64,000 bases of DNA, from contig NZ_JAJQPD010000001.1 in the NCBI RefSeq assembly GCF_021228295.1, positions 1 to 64,000 on the forward strand, in the 5' to 3' direction. The stretch is from Agromyces humatus (lineage in GTDB: Bacteria; Actinomycetota; Actinomycetes; Actinomycetales; Microbacteriaceae). Below, in pieces: positions 22,891 through 32,454 of this stretch (position 1 is its first letter; each line of letters starts with the position of its first letter). The translations under genes were made by a program, and so were the position numbers. Under the pieces are notes generated by a model, which saw only the letters and a list, made by a program, of their open reading frames with translations, did no database searches and had not been told where the DNA came from.

Positions 22891-23085
22891 TCAGCGGCCG
22901 AGAAGCTTCTTGATGACCTTGGCGTCGGGGGCCGACACGACCTTGTCCTGGTTCAGACGGGCCTTGCGCTTCGAGGACTTGACCTCGAGGTTGTGGCGCA
23001 TACCGGCCTGCTGCTTCTTGATCTTGCCGCTGCCGGTGACCTTGAAGCGCTTCTTGGACCCGGAGTGGGTCTTCTGCTTCGGCAT
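22891..23085 (-). CDS. rpmI: 50S ribosomal protein L35
   Basis: This 64-residue basic protein begins [20 protein letters not shown] and ends VIKKLLGR, the full L35 pattern. The start was set at 23085; the longer open frame runs upstream into infC and is not real. It lies between infC and rplT, as in nearly all bacteria. Confidence 0.98.
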   Translation of the reverse strand: MPKQKTHSGSKKRFKVTGSGKIKKQQAGMRHNLEVKSSKRKARLNQDKVVSAPDAKVIKKLLGR

Positions 23086-23140
23086 CTCGTGTTTCTCCTT
23101 GGTTCTGCCGTCACGCGGGTGACGGACGGGGGTGTCTGGC

Positions 23141-23761
23141 CTAGCCCTCGGTGGGCTCGGCCGTCTGCGAGTCGGGCTCAGCCGGGGCATCCGCCGCCGG
23201 TCGTGCCTTCGCCGCAGCACGTTGTGCGTTCGCCTCGGCCTTGGCCTCGGACTTGTTCTTGAGGGGCGCGATGACCATGACCATGTTGCGGCCGTCGATC
23301 GTGGGGTTGTGCTCGACCGTGCCGAACTCCACCACGTCTTCGGCGAAACGCTGCAGGAGGCGCACACCCATCTCGGGGCGCGACTGCTCGCGCCCGCGGA
23401 AGAGGATCATCGCCTTGACCTTGTCGCCGGCCTTCAGGAAGCCGACGGCGCGCTTCATCTTGGTCTCGTAGTCGTGCTTGTCGATCTTGAGACGGAACCG
23501 CACCTCTTTGAGGATGGTGTTCGCCTGGTTGCGCCGGGCCTCTTTCGCCTTCTGCGCAGCCTCGTACTTGTACTTGCCGTAGTCCATGATCTTGGCGACC
23601 GGCGGCTTGGAGTTCGGCGCGACCTCGACCAGATCGAGATCGGCCTCCTGCGCGAGCCGCAGGGCCACCTCGATCTTCACGACGCCGACCTGCTCTCCGC
23701 CAGGCCCCACGAGGCGGACCTCGGGAACGCGGATACGGTCGTTGGTACGGGGATCGCTGAT
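23141..23761 (-). CDS. infC: translation initiation factor IF-3, ATC start
   Basis: IF-3 keeps 30S subunits free and checks start codons. The 206-residue product is complete only if translation begins at ATC (23759-23761), which gives the conserved N terminus [17 protein letters not shown]. The first standard start (GTG at 23710) would remove 17 conserved residues. GAGGAG lies seven bases before the ATC, which supports it. Rare starts in infC are a known self-regulation device, because IF-3 rejects non-AUG starts. An acidic, alanine-rich C-terminal tail of about 30 residues is an actinobacterial feature. Confidence 0.92.
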   Translation of the reverse strand: MSDPRTNDRIRVPEVRLVGPGGEQVGVVKIEVALRLAQEADLDLVEVAPNSKPPVAKIMDYGKYKYEAAQKAKEARRNQANTILKEVRFRLKIDKHDYETKMKRAVGFLKAGDKVKAMILFRGREQSRPEMGVRLLQRFAEDVVEFGTVEHNPTIDGRNMVMVIAPLKNKSEAKAEANAQRAAAKARPAADAPAEPDSQTAEPTEG

Positions 23762-24058
23762 GCGTGTTCTCCTCTACTCAGCTGTTTCGCTCTGCCGGGA
23801 GGCGGTCGCCGCCCGGCGACGAAAGGAGAAATCCACGCATTCGCTCGCGGAATCCCACCGCGGCTCATACGACACCCTGTCTACTTCCGCACCGTCTGGT
23901 TCTTCGGTCTGGTCACCCAGTCCGGTTGCCCGGCGGCGTGGAAGCGGAGTGCAATCGACCCGGTAACCTTGATGAAGCGGTATGCGCGGGTGGGAGAATC
24001 TCCACTTTCGTACCGGGGAGAAGCCCCGGAGCCCGAAGTAGTCTAACAGAGGAAGTCT
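23762..24058. promoter_or_regulatory. intergenic leader between infC and the DUF1844 gene
   Basis: This 297-bp divergent region has no supported gene. Next to infC it carries the GAGGAG ribosome binding site. Towards the other gene it has a small hairpin (CCGGGG at 24013-24018, CCCCGG at 24024-24029), a possible TAGTCT -10 at 24039-24044 and an AGAGGA site at 24048-24053. The infC transcript may have a long leader able to hold a regulatory structure, but no known ribosomal leader motif was recognised. Confidence 0.5.
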
Positions 24059-24457
24059 GTGCGCAATACTCCAGTCGAGTCCCCCATCGAAGGCACGATC
24101 GAGAGCACCGTCGAGGGCGCGACCGAAGGCTCGGTCGATAGCGCCACGCGCGACATCGCCGAGGTTCCGGCGGTCGAGATCATCACCACCGCGGCCGTGC
24201 ATCTCATGAGCGCCGCCGCCGTCAAGGTCGGGCTGGCCGACGATCCCGACGATCAGATCGACCTCGACGAGGCGCGCAAGCTCATCAACGCCCTCGCCGG
24301 TCTCATCACCGCGGGCGCACCCGAGATCAGCGACATGCACGCGCGATCGCTGCGCGACGGACTGCGTTCGCTGCAGCTCGCGTTCCGTGAGGCGTCGGTC
24401 ATCCCCGACGCCATCGGCCAGGGTCCCGGCGAGAAGTGGACCGGGCCGGTCAGCTGA
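24059..24457 (+). CDS. DUF1844 domain protein
   Basis: The 132-residue protein has an acidic, Glu/Thr-rich N terminus with repeated (V/I)EG(A/T) units (about 8-30). A helical domain typical of DUF1844 follows (EIITTAAVHLMSAAAVKVGL, then DLDEARKLINALAGLI). The function is unknown. It is commonly found beside infC in actinobacteria. The start is GTG at 24059 after AGAGGA. It converges on nei with a 19-base gap. Confidence 0.88.
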   Translation: MRNTPVESPIEGTIESTVEGATEGSVDSATRDIAEVPAVEIITTAAVHLMSAAAVKVGLADDPDDQIDLDEARKLINALAGLITAGAPEISDMHARSLRDGLRSLQLAFREASVIPDAIGQGPGEKWTGPVS

Positions 24458-24476
24458 TTCCGTCTCGGCGCCGCGC

Positions 24477-25253
24477 TCACGACTGACAGCTGGGGCACCA
24501 CCAGGTCTCGCGTTGCTCGACGTCATTGCGGCCGAGCCGTGCGTGTTCGATGAGCGTGCCGCATCGGCGGCACGGCTCGCCGCCACGCCGATGGACCCAG
24601 AGTTGGCGGCCGCGATGCGTGTCGCCGGTGGTGGTGCGCACGGCTCGATCGCGATTGGCACGGATGACCCGGGCGGCGAGCCGCACGAGCGGCTCGAGCT
24701 CGACCTCGGCGACCGGCCTCGCCGGCAGGATGCCCCTGAGGAAACACAGCTCGTTGATGTAGACGTTCCCGAGCCCGGCGAGGTTTCGCTGCTCGCCGAG
24801 AGCGACCGCGATCGAGACATCGGGTGCCGTCTCGAGGCGGCGCGCCGCCTCGGCCGGATCCCAGTCGGGGCCGAGCAGATCCGGGCCGAGGTGGTCGAGC
24901 CGAGCATGCTCCTCGGCCGCAGGGAACTCCTCGAGAGTGCCGAGGTCGAACCCGACTGCGGTGAAGCCCGGCACTTCGATGATCGCGCGTGCCTGCCACT
25001 CGGGCCGCCGCCAGTGCTCGCCCGCGGCGAACAGCCGCCACTCCCCCTCCATCTTGAGATGCGAGTGCACCACCCGATCGCCGATTCGCATGAGCAGGTG
25101 CTTGCCACGGCTCGCGACGGAATGGAACCGCTCGCCGGCGAGGTCGACGGTGGCCAGGGCGGGCACGCGGAAGTCGGTGCGCGTGACGACTCGCCCCGCC
25201 AGCGCCGCGTCGAGCGAACGAGCCACGCGGTAGACGGTGTCACCCTCGGGCAT
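24477..25253 (-). CDS. Fpg/Nei-family DNA glycosylase (Nei-like)
   Basis: The 258-residue enzyme starts MPEGDTVYR, giving catalytic Pro2 and Glu3 of the family and the Nei-like second motif. A helix-two-turn-helix region (GNVYINELCFLRGILPA) and a C-terminal zinc finger with paired cysteines (CRRCGT and CPSCQS) are intact. It excises oxidised bases and nicks DNA. Its start overlaps the lhr stop by 14 bases. The same lhr-nei pairing occurs in mycobacteria. The upstream extension of the frame is a shadow of lhr. Confidence 0.93.
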   Translation of the reverse strand: MPEGDTVYRVARSLDAALAGRVVTRTDFRVPALATVDLAGERFHSVASRGKHLLMRIGDRVVHSHLKMEGEWRLFAAGEHWRRPEWQARAIIEVPGFTAVGFDLGTLEEFPAAEEHARLDHLGPDLLGPDWDPAEAARRLETAPDVSIAVALGEQRNLAGLGNVYINELCFLRGILPARPVAEVELEPLVRLAARVIRANRDRAVRTTTGDTHRGRQLWVHRRGGEPCRRCGTLIEHARLGRNDVEQRETWWCPSCQS

Positions 25254-28200
25254 CGAAGCGGAGCCCCCTCGGCGTCTCACGGAACCCGGCGTCGCGCAAC
25301 GGCCGGTCGAGTACGGAGCCGAACACCGGCTCGCCGTTGACCGACTCGACGCGCATGCGTTCGGTGCGCCCACGGGCGAGGGTCGCGGCGAGTGCCGCGG
25401 CCGCCGCAGCGAGGTTCTCGGCATCGTCGGTGAACACGAGCGCCGTGCGCCCGCCACGCTCGAGGTAAAGCGCCGCCTCGCCGTCGACGATCGCGACGAA
25501 CGCACCCGACTTGCGCGCCGGCCGGTGGGCGACGTCGGCGATCGGGTCCGGCCACTCGAGCGCTGCGCCGAACGGATTCGCCGGGTCGGTCGCCGCGAGT
25601 GCGAGCGTCTGACCCTTCGGCGCGGCCCGCAGCCGGTCGACGGCCGCACTCGTCGCGAACTGCGCGCCGCCCTGGCCGTCGATGAAGTAGCCACGGCGCA
25701 CCCGCCCCGAATCCTCGAAGCCCGACAGCGTGCGGTAGGCCAGCGCGAACCCGCCGACCACACCCTCGGCGACGACGGACCCGCGCGTGACGACGCCGTA
25801 TCGCTCGAGCAGGGTCTCGCCGAGCACATGCGCACGCGGCGTCGCCGAGGTGCTCGCGAGCGGGAGCACCGACCACCTGCCGGCGGCGCGCGGCGGGTTC
25901 GCCCTGGCCCGCGCGGTGCGGTCGGCCTGCATACTGGCGGCGATCGAGCGGCGCGAGAGCGACCCGGCGCGCGGCCGAGCGCGAGGCGTGGGCGCGGACG
26001 TGCGGTGCGCACCGCCACCCGTGAGCAGCCCGCGTACCGGCGCGAAGGTGTCGTTCGTCACGAGTCCGGCCCAGACGAGAAGCCAGAGCGCGTCGGCGAG
26101 CGCCCGATCGTCGTCGGCCCCGACCGCGTCGGCCAACTGCCGGAAGAAGAACCCGCCGCCGCTGCCGAGCACCGCGATGAGCTCGGACTCGAGGGCATCG
26201 AGCGGTGTCTCGGACGGCGGCGGAAGCGTCAACTCGGCGCTCTCAGCCAGGTGCAGGCTGATCCAGCCGTCGTCGCCGGCGAGCGAACCCGAGCCCGACC
26301 ACAGCGCCTCACCCGAGGCGGTGAGTTCGTCGAGCATCGCCGGCCGGTAGTCGCCAACGCGTGCCGGCAGCACGTATGCCTCCCACGCAGAGGCCGGGAT
26401 GCGTGCGCCCTCGAGCTGCTCGATCACCGCCAGGACGCCGTCGACGCCGCTCAGCCGCCCGCCGACCTGCTGCCAGCCCGGGAGGAAGCGCGCGAACTCG
26501 CGCGGCTCGACCGGTTCGATCTCGTCGCGCAGCGCCGCGAGCGAGCGTCGCCGGATGCGACGGAGCACCCCGTTGTCGCACCACTCGAGTCCGGACCCGT
26601 GCGGCAGGAACTCGCCCTCGACCACGCGCCGTTCGGCCCCGAGTCGACCGAGCGCGACGGATGCCACGGCCTGGCCGATGCCGAACCGCCGGGCGACGTC
26701 GTGCACGGTGAACGGACCATGCGTGCGTGCGTAGCGTGCGACGAGATCGCCGAGCGGGTCGCGCACGGGCTCACCGAACACGTCGGGAAGTCCGGGAGGG
26801 ATCGGCACGCCGAGGGCGTCGCGCAGGCGGCTGAGGTCTTCGACGGCGGTGTACCACTGCTCGCCGGCGAATCTCACTTCGGCAGCGCGTCGTGCGTGCA
26901 CGAGCTCGACGAGCGCGGCGGCGGCGTCGGTCTCGGGGTCGACGCGCTCGGCGACCTCGTCGCTCGTGAGCGGGCCGAGGTCGCTGAGGAGGTCGGCGAC
27001 GCCCTCGACGCCGCGGGCAGCGCGTTCGGGATCGATGCGCTGGAGCATCCGCTCGATCTCGACGACCACGTCGGGATCGAGCAGTTCGCGCAGTTCGACC
27101 GTGCCGAGGAGCTCGGCGAGCAGCGCCGGGTCGAGCGACAGGGCGGCGGCTCTGCGTTCGGCCAGCGGCGCGTCTCCTTCGTACATGAAGGCGCCGACGT
27201 ATCCGAAGAGCAGGCTCGACGCGAACGGGCTCGGCGACTCGGTCGTCACTTCGACGAAGCGCAGCTCGCGTCGCTCGATGCGTTCGGCGAGCTGCGTGAG
27301 CGCCGGCAGGTCGTAGACGTCTTGCAGGCACTCGCGCACCGCCTCGAGCACGATCGGGAACTCGGGGAAATCGCGCGCGACCTCGAGCAGTTGCGACGCG
27401 CGCTGGCGCTGCTGCCAGAGCGGCGATCGCTTCCCCGGATACGTGCGCGGCAGGATCAACGCGCGAGCAGCGCACTCACGGAATCGTGCGGCGAAGAGGG
27501 CGGAGCCCCCCACGTGCTCGGTGACGAGCTGCGCAAGCTCAGCCGGCTCGAACGCGAAGAGCTCTGCACCCGGTGGATCGTCGCCGGTGTCGGGCATGCG
27601 CAGGACGATGCCGTCGTCGCTCGCGACGGCGTTCGCGTCGACCCCCGACCGCTCGCGCACCCGTGCACCCGCCGCGAGCGCCCACGGCGCGTGCACGCGC
27701 ATTCCGTAGGGCGAGTGCAGCACGATGCGCCAGTCGCCGAGCTCGTCGCGGAAGCGCTCGACGACGAGGTTCGTCGCGTCGGGGACGACACGGGTCGCGG
27801 TGCGCTGGTCGTCGATGAACGCGACGAGGTTGGCGGCCGCCTTCTCGTCGAGGCCGGACGCGCGGCTTCGCGCGAGGGCGTCGGCGGGGCTCGCGCCCGC
27901 GAGCTCGGCGATGAATCGGCCGATCGCGGCGCCCAGTTCGGCCGGGCGGCCGATGCCGTCGCCCTTCCAGAACGGCAGCCGGCCCGGCTCGCCGAATGCC
28001 GGAGCGACCAGCACGCGATCGTGCGTGATCTCTTGGATGCGCCAACTCGTGGCCCCGAGTGCGAACACGTCGCCGACCCGCGACTCGTAGACCATCTCTT
28101 CGTCGAGCTCGCCGACCCGCCGGCCGGGGCCCGCCTCGCCGACCATGAACACGCCGAACAGCCCTCGATCGGGAATCGTTCCGCCGCTCGTCACCGCCAG

Positions 28201-29811
28201 CCGTTGCGCGCCGCGCCGCCCGACGATCGTGCCGGCGTCGCGGTCCCACACGAGCCGGGCACGCAGTTCGCCGAACCGATCGGACGGATAGCGGCCCGCG
28301 AGCAGGTCGAGCGTGGCATCGAACGCCGATCGCGGCAGCGTCGCGAACGGCGCCGCCCGCCGGACGAGTTCGAACCACTCCTCGACGCTCCACTCGTCGA
28401 GCGCTGCCGCGGCGATGGTCTGCTGCGCCAGCACGTCGAGCGGGTTCGTGGGGATGCGCAGCGACTCGATGGCGCCGCCGAGCATGCGCTCGGCGACGAC
28501 GGCGGAGTGCAGAACATCGGCTCGGTGCTTCGGGAAGATCACGCCCTTCGACACCTCGCCGACCTGGTGCCCGGCCCGGCCGATGCGCTGGAGCCCGTTC
28601 GCGACCGACGGCGGCGCCTCGACCTGCATGACGAGATCGACGGCGCCCATGTCGATCCCGAGCTCGAGGCTCGACGTCGCGACGACGCAGCGAAGCCGCC
28701 CTGACTTCAAGTCGGCCTCGACGAGCGCGCGCTCCTCTTTGCTGACGGATCCGTGGTGCGAACGCGCGAGCACGGGCAGTGCGCCGCCCGTGATGCCCGA
28801 CGCTCCGGGCAGCTCGGCCGGCGGTCGCCGAACGGGTTGGGATCGGTCGGCCCCATCGCCCGTTGGAGCCACGGCGTCGCCCGCGGGAACCACGACGGGC
28901 TCGCCGCCCGGATCGGCCTGCCGCTCGGCCCAGAGTTCGTTGAGTCGCGCCGTGAGCCGCTCGGCGAGCCGACGGGAGTTCGCGAACACGATGGTCGACC
29001 GGTGCTCGAGCACCTCGTCGAGGATCGCCTCTTCGACGTGCGGCCACACCGAACCCGACCCGGTCTCGCCGGCGAGATCGGACAGGTCGTCGACGGGCAC
29101 CCTGACCTGGAGGTCGAACTTCTTGCCCGACGGCGGTGCCACGATCGATACCGGCCGCACGCCGCAGAGGAACCGTGCGACCTCGTCGTGCGGGCGAACG
29201 GTCGCCGACAGCCCGATGCGCTGCACCGGGCGCACGGTCAGCTCGTCGAGCCGCTCGAGCGACAGCGCGAGGTGAGCGCCGCGCTTCGTGCCGGCGAGCG
29301 CGTGGATCTCATCGACGATGACCGTCTCGACGCCGCGCAGGGTCTCGCGGGCCGCCGACGTGAGCATGAGGAAGAGGGACTCGGGCGTCGTGATGAGGAT
29401 CTCGGGGGGATGCGTGACGAGCGCACGGCGCTCGGCGGGCGGTGTGTCACCCGACCGCACCCCGACCGACACGTCGGGCACCTCGAGACCGTGAGCGGCC
29501 GCGGTGCGCGCGATGCCCACGAGCGGCGCGCGGAGGTTGCGCTCGACATCGACGCCGAGCGCCTTGAGCGGCGACAGGTAGACGACCTTCGTTCCGGCCG
29601 TCAGCGCATCGGCGCCCGCGTGGTGCAGCCGATCGATCGCCCAGAGGAACGCCGCGAGGGTCTTGCCCGAGCCGGTGGGAGCGACCACGAGGGAGTGATC
29701 GCCGCGCGCGATCGCCTGCCAGGCGCCCCGCTGCACGACCGTCGGCGCGCTGAACGACTCGGTGAACCACGCCCTGGTCGCCGGCGAGAACGCATCGAGC
29801 GCCTCAGTCAT
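25240..29811 (-). CDS. lhr: ATP-dependent helicase Lhr
   Basis: This 1523-residue superfamily 2 helicase has Walker A APTGSGKT (44-51), a DEIH box (VIVDEIHALAGTKRG), and motifs V/VI (SSLELGIDMG and QRIGRAGHQ). A winged-helix and beta-barrel Lhr core and a long C-terminal domain typical of full-length actinobacterial Lhr follow. It unwinds DNA or RNA:DNA hybrids 3' to 5' and is linked to DNA-damage repair. The ATG at 29811 has GGAG close upstream. The frame continues upstream into the decarboxylase gene as a shadow. Confidence 0.96.
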   Translation of the reverse strand: MTEALDAFSPATRAWFTESFSAPTVVQRGAWQAIARGDHSLVVAPTGSGKTLAAFLWAIDRLHHAGADALTAGTKVVYLSPLKALGVDVERNLRAPLVGIARTAAAHGLEVPDVSVGVRSGDTPPAERRALVTHPPEILITTPESLFLMLTSAARETLRGVETVIVDEIHALAGTKRGAHLALSLERLDELTVRPVQRIGLSATVRPHDEVARFLCGVRPVSIVAPPSGKKFDLQVRVPVDDLSDLAGETGSGSVWPHVEEAILDEVLEHRSTIVFANSRRLAERLTARLNELWAERQADPGGEPVVVPAGDAVAPTGDGADRSQPVRRPPAELPGASGITGGALPVLARSHHGSVSKEERALVEADLKSGRLRCVVATSSLELGIDMGAVDLVMQVEAPPSVANGLQRIGRAGHQVGEVSKGVIFPKHRADVLHSAVVAERMLGGAIESLRIPTNPLDVLAQQTIAAAALDEWSVEEWFELVRRAAPFATLPRSAFDATLDLLAGRYPSDRFGELRARLVWDRDAGTIVGRRGAQRLAVTSGGTIPDRGLFGVFMVGEAGPGRRVGELDEEMVYESRVGDVFALGATSWRIQEITHDRVLVAPAFGEPGRLPFWKGDGIGRPAELGAAIGRFIAELAGASPADALARSRASGLDEKAAANLVAFIDDQRTATRVVPDATNLVVERFRDELGDWRIVLHSPYGMRVHAPWALAAGARVRERSGVDANAVASDDGIVLRMPDTGDDPPGAELFAFEPAELAQLVTEHVGGSALFAARFRECAARALILPRTYPGKRSPLWQQRQRASQLLEVARDFPEFPIVLEAVRECLQDVYDLPALTQLAERIERRELRFVEVTTESPSPFASSLLFGYVGAFMYEGDAPLAERRAAALSLDPALLAELLGTVELRELLDPDVVVEIERMLQRIDPERAARGVEGVADLLSDLGPLTSDEVAERVDPETDAAAALVELVHARRAAEVRFAGEQWYTAVEDLSRLRDALGVPIPPGLPDVFGEPVRDPLGDLVARYARTHGPFTVHDVARRFGIGQAVASVALGRLGAERRVVEGEFLPHGSGLEWCDNGVLRRIRRRSLAALRDEIEPVEPREFARFLPGWQQVGGRLSGVDGVLAVIEQLEGARIPASAWEAYVLPARVGDYRPAMLDELTASGEALWSGSGSLAGDDGWISLHLAESAELTLPPPSETPLDALESELIAVLGSGGGFFFRQLADAVGADDDRALADALWLLVWAGLVTNDTFAPVRGLLTGGGAHRTSAPTPRARPRAGSLSRRSIAASMQADRTARARANPPRAAGRWSVLPLASTSATPRAHVLGETLLERYGVVTRGSVVAEGVVGGFALAYRTLSGFEDSGRVRRGYFIDGQGGAQFATSAAVDRLRAAPKGQTLALAATDPANPFGAALEWPDPIADVAHRPARKSGAFVAIVDGEAALYLERGGRTALVFTDDAENLAAAAAALAATLARGRTERMRVESVNGEPVFGSVLDRPLRDAGFRETPRGLRFDARG

Positions 29812-29819
29812 AGCTCCAT

Positions 29820-31229
29820 TCAAGTCGATACCACCGACGCCCGGGCGCGAGCCACCGCATCGATCGTGCGGCGCACCTGCGCGGCATCCGTACCCCAGTT
29901 GCTGACCGAGAACCGCACCACCGCGCGATCGTGCCAGCGTGACGTCATCGCGAGCACCTCGCCATCGCTCCAGAGGCGCGCGCTGAGCGCCTCGGTCTGC
30001 GTGTCGTCGGACAGCGCGATGCACACCTGCGTGAAGACGACCTCGTTCAGCACCTCGACGCCCGGCAGCGCGCCGACGCCGTCGGCAATGCCTCGCGCGG
30101 CTTCGGCGAGCCCATCGACCAATCGGGCGACGCCATTGCGCCCGAGCGAGCGCAGCACCGCCCAGGTCGGGATGCCGCGGGAGCGCCGCGAGAGCTCGGG
30201 GACCTTCTCGTGCGGATCGGCGCCCGCTTCCGCCGTCTGCAGGTAGCTCGCCTGCATGCTGAGCGCCCGATGCATCGCCGTCCCGTCGCGCACGATCGCG
30301 ATGCCGCAGTCGTAGGGCACGCTGAGGGTCTTGTGCGCGTCGGTCGACCACGAGTCGGCGTCGGCCATTCCTGCCGTCAGGTGCCGCAGTGCGGGCGAGG
30401 CCGCCGCCCACAGGCCGAACGCCCCGTCGACGTGCACCCACGCCCCCGCTTGGTGGGCGACGGCGATCGCGGCGGTGAAGTCGTCGAAGGCGCCGGAGTG
30501 GATGTTGCCGGCCTGCAGCAGCACGATCGCCGGCCCGTCGCCGGCCGCGAGCGTCGCGCTCAGCTCGTCGACGCGGATGCGCCCCTGCGCGTCGGAGGGG
30601 ACGACGATCGGCGAGCCGAGTCCGAGGTAGCGCCCCGCGAGGTCGACGGTGGCGTGCCGCTCCTCGCCGACGATGAACCGGATGCGCGGCGCGCCCGACA
30701 TCCCCGCCGTCTCGACATCCCAGCCGACGCGTCGCAGCACCTCGTCGCGTGCCGCGGCCATGCTCGTGAACTGCGCCATCGTCGCCCCGGTCGTGAACCC
30801 GACCTCGCTGCCGGCGGGCAGGCCGAGCAGATCGACGAGCCACTCCCCCGCAACGGCCTCGACGGCGGCCGCGGTGGGCGAGATCGTGCTCAGGCCCGAA
30901 TTCTGGTCCCAGGCGGAGACGAGCCAGTCGGCGGCGAGCGCGACCGGCTGCGTGCCGCCGATCACCCAGCCGAAGAACCGCGGAGAGCCGCTGGCGATGA
31001 GACCCGGTTCGGCCGCCGTCACGAGGTGCTCGATGACCTCGACCGGCGGCTCGCCGTCGTCGGAGAGGGCGCGGCCGAGCCGATCGGCCACCTCATCGGG
31101 CACGATGCCCGGCGGGATCGAACGCTCGCCCACCCCCGACAACCACGCCCTGGCGTGCACGTTCGCGGCGTCGAGCACCGCGTCGTAGCGGGCTCCCCAG
31201 CCCTGCTGGTCATCGGATCGGTCGGCCAT
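29820..31229 (-). CDS. PLP-dependent group II amino-acid decarboxylase
   Basis: The 469-residue protein belongs to the aromatic/glutamate decarboxylase fold. The Schiff-base lysine is in STDAHKTLSVPYDCG, and the cofactor is also contacted by GFTTGATMAQF and HVDGAFG segments. The substrate cannot be decided; relatives act on aromatic amino acids, cysteine sulfinate or diaminobutyrate. I chose ATG at 31229; an in-frame start 11 codons upstream adds unlikely residues. It is followed by lhr after eight bases, with which it shares no obvious function. Confidence 0.88.
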   Translation of the reverse strand: MADRSDDQQGWGARYDAVLDAANVHARAWLSGVGERSIPPGIVPDEVADRLGRALSDDGEPPVEVIEHLVTAAEPGLIASGSPRFFGWVIGGTQPVALAADWLVSAWDQNSGLSTISPTAAAVEAVAGEWLVDLLGLPAGSEVGFTTGATMAQFTSMAAARDEVLRRVGWDVETAGMSGAPRIRFIVGEERHATVDLAGRYLGLGSPIVVPSDAQGRIRVDELSATLAAGDGPAIVLLQAGNIHSGAFDDFTAAIAVAHQAGAWVHVDGAFGLWAAASPALRHLTAGMADADSWSTDAHKTLSVPYDCGIAIVRDGTAMHRALSMQASYLQTAEAGADPHEKVPELSRRSRGIPTWAVLRSLGRNGVARLVDGLAEAARGIADGVGALPGVEVLNEVVFTQVCIALSDDTQTEALSARLWSDGEVLAMTSRWHDRAVVRFSVSNWGTDAAQVRRTIDAVARARASVVST

Positions 31230-31283
31230 GACGCACCTGGATTCCGCGCATCTGCAGCGCACTGACGATTCTGCGGCAGACGA

Positions 31284-31304
31284 TCGAGGCGGTCAACGCC
31301 TCGA
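31284..31304. terminator. possible terminator downstream of the winged-helix gene
   Basis: TCGAGGCG (31284-31291) and CGCCTCGA (31297-31304) form a perfect 8-bp stem with a GTCAA loop in the 145-bp gap between the decarboxylase start and the winged-helix gene stop. It may end the his-priA-sseB transcript. Confidence 0.45.
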
Positions 31305-31374
31305 ACACGGTGACGGATGTCCCTTCCACGAGTCGCGCCCGACACCGCGCCGCGCAACGCCTCGCACCGTGGGA

Positions 31375-32454
31375 TCAGGCGACCTCGAGCACGCCTTCGA
31401 GCCCGAGCACGTCGCCGTACCGGGCGGCCGCCCGCCGCAACTCGTCGAGCTCTCGACGGCGAAGCGCGCGGTACGGCCCGAGCGAGAAGATCACCCGATC
31501 GGAGGTGAGCCGCCGGCGCATCGTCGCGACGATCTGGGCATCGACGAGGGCCATTCCGGCCGTGGCCTCGCGGCCGCGCCGCAACAGTCCCGCGACGTCG
31601 AGCACCATGCGGCTGTCCTGGTATCCGCGGTAGAGCTCGTCGAGGATCTGCAGCAGGTGCGCCCCGGGTTCGCCCGGCGCGTCGGGCGGATCACCCGGTG
31701 CGTGCCAGAACGTGCGCCCGTCGTGCTCGAACGAGTCGAGATGATCGCGCGCCGCCTCGAGCCCGCGGCGCACGTCTCCGAGCGTGAGCGTCGCCCAATA
31801 CGCGAGGTCGCGCTCGGTCGCGGGGCCGTGACCGGTGAAGTAACGTCGTGCGAGCTCGCCCAGCGCGTCGGCGCGGTCGAGTCGGCGCGGGTTCGGGATG
31901 CGTTCGTCGAAGCGGGCATAGGTGTGTTCGCCGTCGCGCGGCCCTCCACTGCAGATGAGCAGATCGAGCTCGAGCCGTGCGAGCAGGATCATCAGCTGCT
32001 GACCGCTCGGCTCGAAGCCGCGCTGCGCCAGCTCGTCGGCGAGCTCGGGCCGGGTGGGGCGTCGCCCGCCCGACACCGCGCCGAGCACGAGGGCCGTGGC
32101 CGAGTCGAGCGCTGACGCGTCCATGCCGTAGACCTCTCGCAACGGCGGTTCGGTCACACGGCGTACACGGGGCGCGGTCAGCTCGAGCAGCCACGCGGCG
32201 TCGTCGGCGCGCACGTAGTGCCACGTCGGCCGAAGCACATGGGTGCGAATCAGCTGCCCCGAGTCGAGCAGGGCGGCCAACTCGCTGAGATCGGGTGTGC
32301 TCGTGCGCGACACCACCGCCCACGCCGACTGCGCCGGGTTCTCGGCCTGGACGGCCAGCAGGGAATCGACCACTGATTCGGCGTCGCCGAGAAGCGGTCC
32401 GACGGCATGCTGGCTCGTCATGCGCCACCGGGCGATGTCGTGGTCGCTGATCAG
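31375..32454 (-). CDS. winged helix DNA-binding domain protein (HTH_42 family)
   Basis: The product resembles the HTH_42 family, some of whose members are DNA glycosylases for crosslinks (AlkZ/YcaQ). It has the family N terminus (SDHDIARWRM, AVQAENPAQSAW), a central winged-helix region and a C-terminal RR(E)LDELRRAAARYG helix. The Gln-Asp/Gln motif seen in AlkZ is not evident, so glycosylase activity is uncertain. The start is unclear. CTG at 32454 (359 residues) overlaps the sseB-like stop by four bases and keeps the conserved N terminus; ATG at 32421 would delete part of it. Confidence 0.78.
   Translation of the reverse strand: MISDHDIARWRMTSQHAVGPLLGDAESVVDSLLAVQAENPAQSAWAVVSRTSTPDLSELAALLDSGQLIRTHVLRPTWHYVRADDAAWLLELTAPRVRRVTEPPLREVYGMDASALDSATALVLGAVSGGRRPTRPELADELAQRGFEPSGQQLMILLARLELDLLICSGGPRDGEHTYARFDERIPNPRRLDRADALGELARRYFTGHGPATERDLAYWATLTLGDVRRGLEAARDHLDSFEHDGRTFWHAPGDPPDAPGEPGAHLLQILDELYRGYQDSRMVLDVAGLLRRGREATAGMALVDAQIVATMRRRLTSDRVIFSLGPYRALRRRELDELRRAAARYGDVLGLEGVLEVA

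Noticed and set aside
25237-28704. A plus-strand open frame of 1155 codons opposite lhr
   Set aside because: Same reason: an antisense shadow of a long GC-rich gene, with no recognisable motif.
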